A stretch of 63,067 bases of DNA from Gracilaria domingensis. Its lineage: Eukaryota; Rhodophyta; Florideophyceae; Gracilariales; Gracilariaceae. The stretch spans positions 52,922 through 115,988 of the forward strand of contig VCMS01000316.1 of NCBI GenBank assembly GCA_022539475.1, written 5' to 3'. How positions within the stretch are numbered: position 1 is the first letter of the stretch; every line of letters starts with the position of its first letter. A program made the translations under genes and the position numbers. Shown here piece by piece: positions 10,832 through 22,120 of this stretch. The notes below the pieces were generated by a model. That model saw nothing but the letters and a program-made list of their open reading frames with translations. It was not told the origin of the DNA and did no database searches.

Positions 10832-12862
10832 GGTACTTGGAGACAAATTCAAGGACTGCCAGGCACTCGACACCATCCAAACATCAACAATCTGCAATGT
10901 GTTTCAACGCAAGACTCTTCTGAACCGAATCAACGCCAGACGTGCTTTCTACTCTGTCAAGATGCGCGAGGACGAGAAGATGTTGCAATTCATCAATCGT
11001 GTTCGGCACTTGGCCTCCGACCTCAAGAGTATGGACGTCAACGTTGAAGAAGAGGACATTGCTATGGCTGCTCTATGTGGACTTCCGGATCGTTTTGAGC
11101 ACCTCATTGTTGCAATTGACACCACGATCGAAGATCGCGAACTCACCATGGTGTTTGTGAAGAGCCGTCTGTTGCAAGAAGAGCAACGTATGAGTGATCG
11201 TGCCAAGGAGGAGTCCGGTGGTGATGCAGCACTCGTGGGACGCCAGTTTCGTAGGAAGTCATTGAAGTCGGTTGTGTGTTACTATTGTGGCATAAAGGGT
11301 CATATCCAGAAGAAATGTTTCAAGAAGCAACGTGATGGGGCTAACAAGGATCAGATCGATGCTGCTCACCCAAGTGTACATACCGCGCTCAATGATGAGC
11401 AACGTACGGGCGGCAGCGATTCTGACTTTTTATGCATCATTGCAAATGGTGCCGACAAGGCCACTAACAGTGACTGGATTGTTGACTCTGGAGCTACTGC
11501 GCACATGACTTATGATGAATCAATGTTCCAAACGTACGAGAAAAAGGTGTCGTCGGGTGTGAGTATCGGCAATGATTCCAAGTTGAACTCTGTTGGTCAC
11601 GGAAGTGTGGAGCTCGACCTGACAGTTTAAAGGTCCAAGCGTAAGTGCAAGCTAAAGCAGGTGGTACACGTGCCGAACTTGCGGTACCACTTGTTGTCTG
11701 TGTCGCAGATTTGTGATCTGGGCTGCACGGTAGTGTTTGACAAAGAAAAGGTATGTGTGTACAAGGGGTTAAAAGTGGTTGCCGTCGGGCGCCGCGTCAA
11801 AGACCTGTACTACCTTTGCAGTGCTGCAGAACATTTAACGAACACGGACAGTGCGCCTGTGTCAGACTTGTCTCTCTGGCATGCTCGAATGGCTCATGTG
11901 AATGTGGAAGGCATCAAGCAGATGGCTCGAAATGGCGTTGTGTCAGGTCTGAATGTGGATGTGGCTCAGAAGCTGGATGTGTGTGGCTCTTGTGTAGTGG
12001 GCAAAGCAACCCGTGCTCCGACTCTCAAGCAACGGGGGGAACGAGCTGAACACGTACTGGACCTGGTACACTCTGTTATTTCGGGTCCAGTGAACGTGAA
12101 GTCCTTGGGAGGGTCGCACTACTTTGTCACATTCATCGATGACCACAACCACTACTGCTTTCTGTACATGCTCAAGACGAAGGATGAGGTGTTCCGGATG
12201 TTCATCAAGTGGCTCAGGTTTGTCTAGAACCAGATGGGCAGGAAGGTGCTTACCGTCACCGCTCGTAAAAGTGTGCTGCGTGCTTTGCGCACAGACAACG
12301 GTGGTGAGTACCTGTCCAATCGGTTCTCCGAGAAACTGGAGCAGTACGGTATTGAGCATCAACGAACTGTGCCTTACAATCCACAGCAGAATGGGCTTGC
12401 CGAGAGGTTCAATCGCACACTCATGGACTTGGTCAGGTCAATGTTGCATCACAAGAATGTGCCAAAAAGCTTTTGGGCTGAGGCTCTGAATGTTTCTGTG
12501 TATGTGCGCAACAGATTGACCTGCAAAGCGCTTCCACGTGACGTGACTCCATTTCTCTATTTAAGCTGTGGCATGGATAGAAGCCTGATCTGAGCAATCT
12601 GCGTGTGTTTGGTAGCCGTTGCTGGTAAAAACTGGTTGATCACAAGTTGAAGAAGCTGCAAGAGCTTGCCGTGGAAGCCATCTTCATTGGGTACACTTCA
12701 GGATCCCACGAATACAAGTTGTGGGACAGCCAGAAGAAGAAGGTGATTTTGTCACGAGATGTGAGGTTTGACGAGTGCTCTGGAACTGAAAGTGACGAGC
12801 ACTCTGAACACGAGGACTATGCGGAAATAGACTTGGTCGACAAGTCGGGAGCTGCTGAGGCC
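10832..12862 (+). pseudogene. Ty1/copia element D, gag (C-terminal) to integrase, interrupted and decayed
   Basis: The oldest member of the nest and of the same family as A and B. It resumes mid-gag right of C, then carries the CCHC knuckle (YYCGIKGHIQKKC), protease (VDSGATAHM) and integrase (LWHARMAHVN, FIDDHNHY, DNGGEYL, NGLAERFNR). Two nonsense codons, TAA at 11628-11630 and TAG at 12225-12227, replace sense codons of A. About 9-10 extra bases plus a frameshift occur near 12553-12562, and smaller indels near 12625. Homology to B stops at about 12862, at the integrase/RT linker, where element E begins on the other strand without an intervening LTR. Confidence 0.85.
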
Positions 12863-12870
12863 TCAATTTC

Positions 12871-14253
12871 TTACACCTCCACCGCCACCGCGTAGCTTTT
12901 CTCCGTCGTTACATACGTAGACGGCTCTGTAGAATGGTGCGTAGTCCATTCAACTCCACTTTCATCCACTTCAGTAGTCCAATTTTCATTTTCTGTCAGA
13001 TCTTTAACTTCTGAATCCTCGGTGGTCTCTGCTTCAAGCTTTTCCGGAAAACTTCCAATACCCACTTCTTTTGTGGCTGAATCATCATCAGAATCGTAAA
13101 CTGTTCCAGTCCCAAACCAATCAAATCCCCGGAAGAACTTCTCATCTACTACCACGTCACGGGCTGCAACAACAATCTCTGATTCTTTCAGCTAGACTTT
13201 GTATTGAGTATTATCGAAGCATCCGATAATAATCCCTTTCCTGCTCCTCGCATCAATCTTCTGTCGATTCTGTTTGGGTATGTGAACCCACGCATGGCCT
13301 CCAAAGATGCGAAGATGGTTAATTCTGGGCTTAAGTTTGGTGAACAATTCGAAACCAGTCACTTTACCTACCGTGAGGCAGAAGAAACGGTTTCGAATGT
13401 CGGCGGCGTGGGTTACCCCTTCCGCCCAGAATTGCCTCGGAAGTCCAGCGTGCAACAACAAAGATCAAGCGCAATCCACAATTGTCCTGTTCGTGCGATC
13501 AGCCACACTGTTCTCGTTAGGAGAGTACAAGGAAGATGGTTTCCAATCTATTCCATTCTTACGCAGGTTGCCTTTCAAGGCTACATACTCTCCACCGCGG
13601 TCACTTCTTAGCTGCTGGATCTTACAGTGACTTCGACGCTCTGCCCAAGCTTAGAATGCCTTGAACTCAGTAGCAATGTCACTCTTACGTTTGATAGGCT
13701 TGATCAAAACGTATCCAGAGTAGTGGTGCTTAAATGATACGAAGAACTTTGATCCACCAATTGACTGCACAGACATTGGTCCACAAACAACGCAGTGTGT
13801 TACTTCACAAACATTTGAAGCACGAGCTGGATTCTGATGATGTCTACAGCGCGACTGCTTGGCCTTCGCGAAAAAGGCACACTCCTTCTTCGTGAAAGTG
13901 TCGGATCGTGGCGCCTGTACGGCGTAGGAGCGCAAGAGGTCTCGAACACTATACTGGCTAACATGACCACGTCTAGCATGCCACAGACGGTCAGTGATCA
14001 TAGATCTCGCAATTAGAGCCCTTTTACTGGTTTCATCGCGCGCCAAATCTTCATCGATAACATGCAGTCCACCATCACGTTGAGCCCAAAGGAAACCATT
14101 GCCATTCTTGCTTCCAGTACAGCCATTAGTCTTGAAGTCGAGTCTGATACCGTCATCAAAGAGTGCCGAGCAAGAGATAAGAACATCTTGAATCTCGGGT
14201 ACAAGAAGTACCCTACGCAGATACACATCATGCTCTTGAATTGTGCGATCCAC
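12871..14253 (-). pseudogene. Degenerate integrase region of copia element E
   Basis: Three successive open stretches (14253-13651, 13461-13192, 13155-12871) in shifting frames cover the GAG-pre-integrase zinc region (LWHARRGHVSQ), an integrase core with lost catalytic positions (the usual HSD is HCV, the usual FIDDHSRY is FKHHYSGY) and the C-terminal part (LPRQFWAEGV, HLRIFGGHAWVHIP, GCFDNTQYKV). The last stretch is acidic and Thr/Glu-rich, like the variable linker before copia RTs. Not functional. Confidence 0.72.
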
Positions 14254-15244
14254 TTCTGACTTTCGTCCGCAGCACTCTGTCGCATTCCATATTCGTAAGG
14301 GAAGTTGTTGAATCTTTCAATGCAACCCGTTTCTCGTTAACCTGGCGGAGATTTTTGAGAACAGTGGTATCGCTGACCATGTGTTGGGATACACCAGAAT
14401 CTAGAACCAACTTCTCATTTGGTACAGTGGCTTTCAACAAGGTTGCTCTGCTAGCGGACTCAGTGTTTGTCCCCTGAAAACCGGGACGAACATATTCTTG
14501 GCGACGATTGTTCCTCTGCGTACAGTTCCTTGCGATATGCCTCTCCTTGTGACAGTTGTAGCACGTACAAGATTCTCTGTAGGCCTTGCGTCTACGATTT
14601 CCTGATCTCGAACTTGCCTGGAGTGCGGTGCTTTCGCTTGTGGTACTGTTATCGACCATACGAGAACCAAGATGCTCTTCGTATTCCTGTAGGCAACGCG
14701 CAGTGACTACTTCCCATGAAACATTGGCATCAAACGTTCGCAGGGCTGCAGCTGTGCTGCCATACACTGATGAGTTCTTGTCCCCAAATGGCCCTAAAAA
14801 CATAACAACTTGCATCTTCTCAGCCACCGCAGTGCCCATTGCAGCCAGACGATTAAAAACTTCTTCGAAAGCATCGATATCATCCTGCACCGATTGAAAA
14901 ATGTTTTTCATATGCGTCAGTTTCGATTGTAGTTGTACTCGTGAAACTACAATAGAGAGAGCATATCGATCCTTCAATTTCTTCCACATGAGCAACGGAT
15001 TATGCTTATCAGCAACACATAATCGCAATGGCTTATCTCCAAGTGCACGCATAAGCAAAGAACGACACTTTGCAACATCTAGTCGCTCTTTCTCCGTCAA
15101 GTCCTTCTTCTCTTCAATAACGTCCGACGTGACATAGCGCAATGCTTCTTCTGCGTGCAATAAAACTTCAGTTCGCGCCAACCAGAGAAGAAAGTCTTCG
15201 CCAGTGCGACCAAAGAACTTGGTAATCTTTCGCGAGTCATCCAT
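14228..15244 (-). pseudogene. gag-protease of copia element E
   Basis: A start at 15244 (MDDSRKITKF) gives about 338 codons: copia gag, CCHC knuckle (CYNCHKERHIARNC) and the protease signature LDSGVSQHM, in which the usual DSGA/T is changed to DSGV. The frame is lost shortly after the protease. The basic RSGNRRRKAYR stretch before the knuckle is typical of nucleocapsid regions. Confidence 0.78.
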
Positions 15245-15358
15245 AATGCAGTACAAAACTGCAGCGACAATAGATCCAAATCAAAACTGGAAGCAAAAGG
15301 ACTTTCGCGGTTAGAACGAAGTGCAAAATAGTGATGAACTTACTTGCGCTGGGGTTCT

Positions 15359-15365
15359 GGGCCCA
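15359..15365 (-). other. Possible primer-binding site of element E
   Basis: GGGCCCA matches the core of the initiator-tRNA-half PBS of A and C, about 115 bp upstream of the gag start and directly before a TGATCAG that could be the LTR edge. The match is short, so this is tentative. Confidence 0.4.
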
Positions 15366-15995
15366 TGATCAGTACAAATTCTGCTATGTATGAACAGGGT
15401 TGAGAGCTGACTACCATTGATCTGTAGTCAGAACCTCTCTTTCTTTACTTATGTGGGCGCGCGTCTGCTTTGGTGGAGGATCTAGGTGCAGCACTGTCCG
15501 TCACAATATTTCGCATGCTTCAGCCTACGTTTTCACCTATGCAGTAGATTACTCTCCTAAAGAAATTATCTAATAACGCAAATGCACAGATTCAGATCCA
15601 GTTGCCTCCTGGCAGATATATCCGTGAGGTCACATCATCCTAGCACTTCATGCTTGACCATTTCCACAGCCATTATATCTCGCCTCTATCAAATATTCCA
15701 ACTATGTAAACATTAATTGCTTGCATAAAGCATTCTTACCAATTTTCGCAGATATTCTGAGCGTTTTCTTTCAAAATGCGCTTTCTAGCCCCGCTAGCTA
15801 GCATGCTGGGAACACAGATGAAGTTTTGCTAATGTAAGAGAGGAGGATATTGGGGTCAATCTGTATAAGAAATGCATTGTAGGGAACAGGAAATATTGGA
15901 TGTATAGTGCCTTCTACAAAGTATTTGAGAAGCAGCTACTGTACAGAATTGGTCTTTTTAGCGGAATTGTATTTTTGTGAGGGAGGTAAATGCAA
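15366..15995. other. No gene recognised; edge of element E and AT-richer flank
   Basis: The first 150 bases may be a short LTR of E (TGATCAG to about GTCACA at 15510), which would be TGTGAC...TGATCA on the element strand. No second copy is present to test this. The remainder shows no coding-like frame or clear repeat. Confidence 0.4.
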
Positions 15996-16007
15996 TTGTG
16001 ATATGTC

Positions 16008-16350
16008 TCTCTGATGGAGAGAAAGATACACAAAGCACCAATCATATTGGCAAGAGCTCCGGAAAAGAAGCCATCGGTGAAGAATTACATAGAGGCTGTT
16101 GAGATGGTATGAGCCAGGCTGGATGAAGAGGATCTTATTAGGTGTGTGATGAAGATGAATATGTTCGACGGAATGAGTCGACCAAACGCTATACCCCGGT
16201 ATTTATTTTTCACGGACGACGCAGTAATTTTTGTGTGCGAAGGGCTTTCCCTAGTAACAGCCGAGCTACATAGACTTTAGCGTGGCTAAGAAATTCATGT
16301 TGAACTAAACACTGTGAAGAAATGTCCCCAGAATACTGTACAGACGAGCG
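16008..16350 (+). pseudogene. LINE-like reverse transcriptase remnant
   Basis: A translated frame with stops reads VMKMNMFDGMSRP..., then LFFTDDAVIFVC, then a conserved-looking ELNTVKK about 20 codons later. LFFTDDAVIF resembles the F/L-A-D-D active-site block of non-LTR retrotransposon RTs (LFADDAVIF), with the LNxxKT region at the expected distance. No other RT block is secure and no endonuclease was seen. Short, broken and only moderately certain. Confidence 0.45.
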
Positions 16351-16649
16351 CAGACGAGTTGCTCTTGCCTAAAGGACAGCTAAAAGAGAATCAAACGTGT
16401 GAAAACTGCCTTGATAATACCATCTAGAGTTTCTATGGAGAGAGAAAGCAGTAGAGACAACATCAGAGCCGACCACGAAGAGATCATTTTGAGGGGATTT
16501 TGAGAGCGAGATGAGGCTTTGGACACATGGTTGGATATCTGAGGGAGAAGTTTTATTGTGGGCCGAGAAGGTGCATGCTGAAAGATATTTCCATGGCTTG
16601 ATTGTTTTTGAAGTACCTGGCATACTTTTCCACATTCAGTGAGGAGCGC

Positions 16650-17930
16650 AGGAGAAAAGGATTCTGGACGCCTTGAGTGGATGCTCTTCTACTTTCTAGG
16701 TTTTACCTCAGCTGCAGGCAGGTGGTAAAGGTAATGTGCCTCTTGTGCGGGAATTCATTATATTGAATAGAAGTTAAAACTGCGTTGTACAGCTACACTT
16801 GCGTCTGTTGGCGAGTATTGGAGAAAGGTATTATAGATAATTTCTAGATCTTATACAGCTTCGATGTATGGGATAGAAGAGACACTGAAAGAAATTGCAG
16901 AGATAAAGTTATATATGGGTTCTGACGGTGTTATGGGAGCGCTATGGAGTAAGGCCAGGTTTAAATTGTGACGAGCATGGGAGACTCCAACATGGCGAGC
17001 CCTTCTTTCTCCTTCCTCTTCAGCTTCCAGAGTCGGTAGAATGACTCGAACCGGCAGGTAATCATACCATCCGTGGCATGAGCGATGAGGATTCTCATTT
17101 AAATATCAAGTGGCCCTGGGATCCGAGCGACGGGAAGAGGTCTCAAAAGAAAATGAAAAAGATCTTGAAAAGAAGAGGAGAAAGAGAAGAGAGAGGAGGT
17201 GGACTGGTGAACGAAGGAGTGTTAGGATTCGCTAAGAGGATGAAAATTCGTGTGAGTGACAACATGTATCGCCTGACGAGAAGGTCAGTAAGTGCATGTT
17301 ATGGGAACTCCTAGAATTGAAGAAGACGCAGTTGAAGTTGAAGGAATGTTTGGAAAATATGGAGGTGAAAGTGAATGAGGTGGATGCTAAGGAGAACAAT
17401 TTGGAACCGAGTCACACCGGTAACTTCGGAGAAAAATATTATAAAGGTTCACGGAGTTTTGGTGTGTGCTGGTAGTTAGAAGGGGGATGAGAGGGTGAGA
17501 GGGACTTTTCCCAGCCACCGAGAGTTTTATCGAGGAGGAAGAGATCTAAGGAGGAGAAGGATTAGGGAAGGGCCGAAAGAGAAGATTCGGGGAGAAGAAA
17601 CCCATAGTGGCGATGGACTTCGAGAGTTAAGTGAATGAAGCGGGGCCGATGGAAAAGAAAGATAGGGTGAAAAGGAAAAGGAATACCAGAACTGGGTCTA
17701 GGGCCCTTCCGAGACCTGTTGTGGAGTGAAACAGCGTTTTTGGATATGAAGGGAAATGGAGCTGGAAGAACGTGAGGGAGGGGAAGGGAAAGAGGAAAGG
17801 CCTGGCAATATCTCAAATGCGTTTCGCCCGGTTTTTTTCGTGGAGGCGGAAAAAGAAAAACTTGGACATGGTGAGCTTGCACTGACTTGAGTGGTTGAAT
17901 CGAAATTTTGCAGATAGGCCAAGATGGATG
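16650..17930. other. Purine-skewed stretch, no certain gene
   Basis: From about 17110 to 17900 the plus strand is strongly A+G rich. It reads as Lys/Glu/Arg/Gly-rich peptides in several frames with many stops, none longer than about 80 codons. It could be decayed low-complexity coding DNA such as a LINE ORF1, or simple purine-rich DNA. I recognise no protein family. Confidence 0.3.
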
Positions 17931-19660
17931 GTTGCCAGAGCTCAGGAAGATTCTTGTAGCGACCCCACCAATTGCACTACATGGATATTGTACTAGTCAG
18001 TTGTAGCTTATAATGATTGTTCTATCATATTTGCAGAAAATGTGCCAAAGCAAATTAGTGGCAGAGGTGGTGGCTCTATTGGACAGATTGTAAAACAATT
18101 AGAATCTCCGTTGTTGGGCATTCAAACAGCTAATACCCTGCCTTGCTCCGTGTACAAAAAACTTAGTTTTGCACGAGTACAGGGATACGGTGTATCCCAA
18201 AATATGGAGCTACTTGCCTCCGTCCAGCCTCCTCATCAAGTTTTGAAGAGTATTTGACGCAATTCTTGCAAAAATAGCTTTCTGGACTCTCTGACGAGCA
18301 TGCCGATATTATAAATGGATCCATATATATTATCTCTAGAGTATCAAAATGTTGTATGGCCTCAAAATTGTTGGACCCGTTAGAGAGTTAACGGCTGCTT
18401 TTCGAATCATATGCGCTCCCTGCCAGGATATCTTCGTTATAACTTATTGCGTGTCCTGGAATATATCTTAATCTCTCACCAGCAACGATTCTGTGACATG
18501 GGGCCTCCATTATTTCATCCTCCGCAATGAACCAATCTTCTACAACAAGTCTTTATATCAACCAGGGTTTTCCCCATTTTACTCACAAGGCGCCATAGTC
18601 GGCGAATTCTGATGTCCTTATGAAACACTTTGAAACCGAGAATATATCCATAATTATATGTCAAATTTTCTATCCATCATCATATCTTCTGCTCTTCGGC
18701 ATGAATCCGTATACCTGATATATATCACGAGGATATCATTATGCTTTGCTGGGCTCGTTCGGATATCTGAAGTTCGTAAAAGATCTGGGTATGCACCGCT
18801 GCTTTCGATTTGAGCTGCTTTCATAGTCGAAGTTGGAACGAAGCAGACAGAAGTTTCGACCTATTTTTTAGAGCATTGGCGTCGTATTCTCGGGGCTGAA
18901 AAGCATAAGTAAACAATCCGCTAATGATGGACTGAAAGTTCTCAGTTTTTATGTTTCTGGCTATTTTTGAAGAAGGACGTTTCAAATGTTTTGACTTTTA
19001 ACTACTGTCTAGAAAGTTTTCGCCAACTACTAAATGGTTGATACATATAAAAACAATTTTTGTAATTATTTCTCGACAAAATTGTACCTTACCACGCGTT
19101 TCACTTCTGGCAATTCAATTTCGTTTTGATTTCATATTAAATAAACCTGGTCTTCAGGGAATTTGTGCTTTAGAAACCAATTTAAATGCATATATCAAGA
19201 AGAGAATGACATCAGAAATCTGTGGTTAGAAGCTTACGTCGAACTCTGAACTTATTTTAATCGCTTGAGCTTTTCCCTATTTGTACACAATAATACCCTC
19301 GTATTTGATACATGTATACATAAATGAAAATTGGAACGTACACAATACTACGTGTAGTATGGAGCACGAATTTCGTTCGACTGCCACTAATGTATAACGT
19401 GATGAGTTTTTTGGCCTTCTATGCAATTGATAGTGGTTTCAAAATAAAGTAATTTTTTCCATCACATTTACTTATCTCTGAATTAGGGCAAAATAATTTT
19501 AACTTCAATACGAAAATTTCATTCGATATTATTCTGCACCTTCCAGCACGCATTTGACGGACGTGAGATGCTGTAACTTGGATATACTGGAAGGTAACAG
19601 AAGTAGTTTATGTTTCCAGTCTCCATGTTCATGGTTTGTGTTTTGAGCAGAATGTTTTAG
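17931..19660. other. AT-rich intergenic region, no gene recognised
   Basis: Open frames are short (the longest begin near 18042 and 19038), AT-rich and unlike known proteins. Nothing was seen that resembles a tRNA, retroelement or strong repeat. Confidence 0.4.
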
Positions 19661-19666
19661 GCGTTC

Positions 19667-19674
19667 TATAAAAG
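19667..19674 (+). promoter_or_regulatory. TATA box upstream of the cysteine-rich gene
   Basis: TATAAAAG lies 98 bases before the ATG at 19772, a spacing compatible with transcription starting near 19700 and a 5' UTR of about 70 bases. Confidence 0.55.
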
Positions 19675-19771
19675 AAGCTAGGTAGGAACATTTCCTGCAC
19701 ATTCTCTCACGATACTTGCTTTTTCAGAACGAAATTCAAAGCTGCAAACCGTCATTTCAATTCCCGGAAAA

Positions 19772-20305
19772 ATGAGATTTGGTATCTGTATTCGACTAAT
19801 CGCGATTTTTTCGCTTGCGACATTGGTTCTGGGGTCTTCGTTTGTACACCCGGTGCGTAATCAGGGTTTAGAAACGGTTGAGTATATGAAGGAGAGATCC
19901 GTTTCGCCGACGGCTCCAGACCTCAAGACCAAAAGTTTCGTTCCGAACAAAGAAAATGGCTTTAATCCGTTCCAGAAGAGAGGCCCCCGTTCCGGTCTAC
20001 GTTCGCTGTCTGTCAAGATGAACAATAGGTTCTGTCCTCGAGATCTTTTCCCAGTTTGTTGTAAGACACAGAAGACGATATTTACCGCTGCAAATCCTTG
20101 TCTCTGTTCTGGAACTATCATTAAGGCCGCAAAATGTAAGGATCCTCACCTACCGAGGTGCTTGGGCGAAAAGGGAAGAAGGAAGAGGATATGCTGCAAA
20201 TCAAGTAGCTGGGGACCTGTTTTTACGGGTGACGTCTACATATGTTCCTGCCTAAAAAATGGAGTGGATGTTGGAAAGGAAAGGTGTATAAATAGAAAAT
20301 CCTAA
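19772..20305 (+). CDS. Secreted cysteine-rich protein with two related six-cysteine units (Kazal-like, tentative)
   Basis: A 177-aa protein in one uninterrupted exon, the best host gene in the window. The N-terminus is a clear signal peptide (MRFGICIRLIAIFSLATLVLG), followed by a Ser/Pro/Lys-rich spacer to about residue 88. Two cysteine units follow: unit 1 C-x7-CC-x12-C-x-C-x9-C (about residues 89-124) and unit 2 C-x10-CC-x15-C-x-C-x11-C (about 131-174). The shared CC, CxC and last Cys suggest an internal duplication. Unit 1 (FPVCC...ANPCLC...AAKC) resembles Kazal protease-inhibitor spacing, but the extra cysteines are atypical and the assignment is an inference. The even number of mature cysteines (12) fits six disulphides. 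The start is the first ATG after the TATA box. Secretion is likely; the target is unknown. Confidence 0.78.
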   Translation: MRFGICIRLIAIFSLATLVLGSSFVHPVRNQGLETVEYMKERSVSPTAPDLKTKSFVPNKENGFNPFQKRGPRSGLRSLSVKMNNRFCPRDLFPVCCKTQKTIFTAANPCLCSGTIIKAAKCKDPHLPRCLGEKGRRKRICCKSSSWGPVFTGDVYICSCLKNGVDVGKERCINRKS

Positions 20306-21715
20306 AAACTAAGTCCTTAGGACCTTACGAAATTGCTTACCTGCAAGCACGCAGGTCTCACCTTGGAGCAACAAATCAGCGTAGACGCCTTATAGAAATG
20401 AGGTCTAGAAACTTTGAGAGATAAACTACTTGTAGCCACTTGAACGAAGACGTAAACGTACCCTTGCTGATTCTAGATTCGCTATCTACAGCTGGGTTTT
20501 CCAGAAATCCGATTTGCCTGGAATGCACATCGCGAGGTGTCACAATGGTTGCATATCATACTCGGGAAGCACGTTCTTCCGGTAACGTTCTATGCTTCCA
20601 ATATTGGTTAGACATTTTCGCTTCATTAGAAAGCTTTGAAAAACGCGAACAGTGCTAAGGTACCTATAGTGATGCGCAACGTAGTGTTTAAACCACTGAA
20701 GTATGCCTTCGAAGTTAATTAGGTGAGATGAGGCTCATGTAGCTCGTGGTAATAGTGTGAGCAAAATATACAGGGTTTTAGCTAACCTTATGATTTCTTT
20801 TAGGTGAAGGCGGTCGCCCTGACATTCAGGGAGTAAAGCCACCCTGAAATGTTCGTTGTAACTGTTTCGAGATTATGGGAACCGCTAATCGCTAACGCAT
20901 ATTTCATGGTCCATCATGGGGTCACCTTTCGTTTCTGACAATGAAAATTATCCTCACCATTCTTTGTTTTTGTTTGTTTACTTCTCAATATTTCAATTAA
21001 CACCACTTTTTTTTTCGCCTTGTCTTGAAAAGAAATGTATTCCCTTTGTCGCTGTGATTCTTCCTATTTCTTTCGCTTCGTGCTTCACGCGCGAATACAT
21101 ACTACTACCGCTTTTGAAGTCATGAACTATCCCATGAGAATGAGACTGTTCACGAATAGAAAACCGTAGACGGAAAGCAAATATAGTGTTTACAATTTTT
21201 TTTGAGAACGGGTTTTCTGGACGTACGTAGAGGTCGCAACACTAAGTTCTTCTACTACGTGCGAAATTCAAAATTCGAACGTGTCCACTATAGTGCCCCG
21301 TAACATGGCTCGCCTCCTGTCCTGGTTTGTCTCTCGTACTAAAATGTTTCTCTGATGATTGACCGAATTCTTCTCTATCTAAACCTACCTTTTCTACTCA
21401 CATGTTGAGTGCGAAAACCGATTTACCCATGACTGTGAGGGAAACCTTTATGGACGTTTGGCTGTACACCGGACTGAAATCTATCGCAATTAATTGGTAT
21501 CAGTTGGATATGTTCTGTAAATTCGAAATATCTGAGACACAAGGATGCTTTTTTGAATATCTGAAAAACTGAATCTCCCTTCTCAGGCTGCTGGTTTCCA
21601 GACACTACATGGAAGATAATTTTGTAGCGCAGGACCATATTTCCATTACATAAGAAATGTGTCTTCAGAATGCTCTTAAGAGGAAGCACAAATCGATGTT
21701 GGAAGTACACTAGCG
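20306..21715. other. Intergenic, no gene recognised
   Basis: Short open frames only (for example near 20440-20658 and 20916-21125), without recognisable domains. No retroelement signature. Confidence 0.4.
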
Positions 21716-21719
21716 TAAG

Positions 21720-22120
21720 TTTTTGTGAGGAGCACTTTAAAGTACAACGATGTTCATCAGATGTTCTAGATGCACATCTAGCGTTCATCCACTGGAGATC
21801 TGATGAATATCTTGGATGTACATATGATACCCATCTGACGCCCTCTATATGTCATACAGATGAACTTAAGAGATGCTCATTGAATGCTCGATGCGATATA
21901 CCTCAGATACGCAATAATATGTCCTTTAGATGTTCCACGTTTCGGTGCATCCAAGGAGCGCCTTATAGATATCTACTGAATATCTGAAGGAAATATTATT
22001 GGAAATCAGCTGGACATCCATGGGATATCTCTTACGCACATCCAATGAATATCATTAGTCGCTCTAATGTGTATCCAAAGAATCCGATAAATATCCGAAG
22101 TATATCTTCGCATTTTGCAT
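21720..22120. repeat. Degenerate short-period array of ATCC/GATG/ATATC motifs
   Basis: Dense variants of short words such as ACATCCA, GAATATC, GATGTTC and AATATCCGA recur every 15-30 bases, and the array ends with GCATTTTGCATGGG. The period is imperfect, so this is a decayed tandem or nested repeat rather than a clean satellite. Confidence 0.5.

Larger units (their letters stand above)
12863..15365 (-). mobile_element. Decayed Ty1/copia element E (gag, protease, integrase)
   Basis: A third, diverged copia family on the minus strand, from a possible PBS at 15359-15365 to mid-pol, where it is cut at the junction with D. No RT, RNase H or 3' LTR is present. The right LTR, if any, begins about 15366 (TGATCAG), but its outer edge could not be placed with confidence. 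Confidence 0.72.

Noticed and set aside
11753..12049. A cysteine-rich 98-codon ORF also seen at 1119-1415
   Set aside because: An out-of-frame reading of the integrase zinc region in elements D and A.
17562..17922. Minus-strand ORFs with Pro/Ser/Phe-rich products at 17562-17922
   Set aside because: They arise from the purine-skewed plus strand; composition is that expected from reading the pyrimidine-rich strand, with no domain.
19980..20010. RSGLRS near the N-terminal third of the secreted protein as an RxLR effector motif
   Set aside because: The spacing is R-x-x-L-R, not R-x-L-R, and no downstream acidic EER motif is present.
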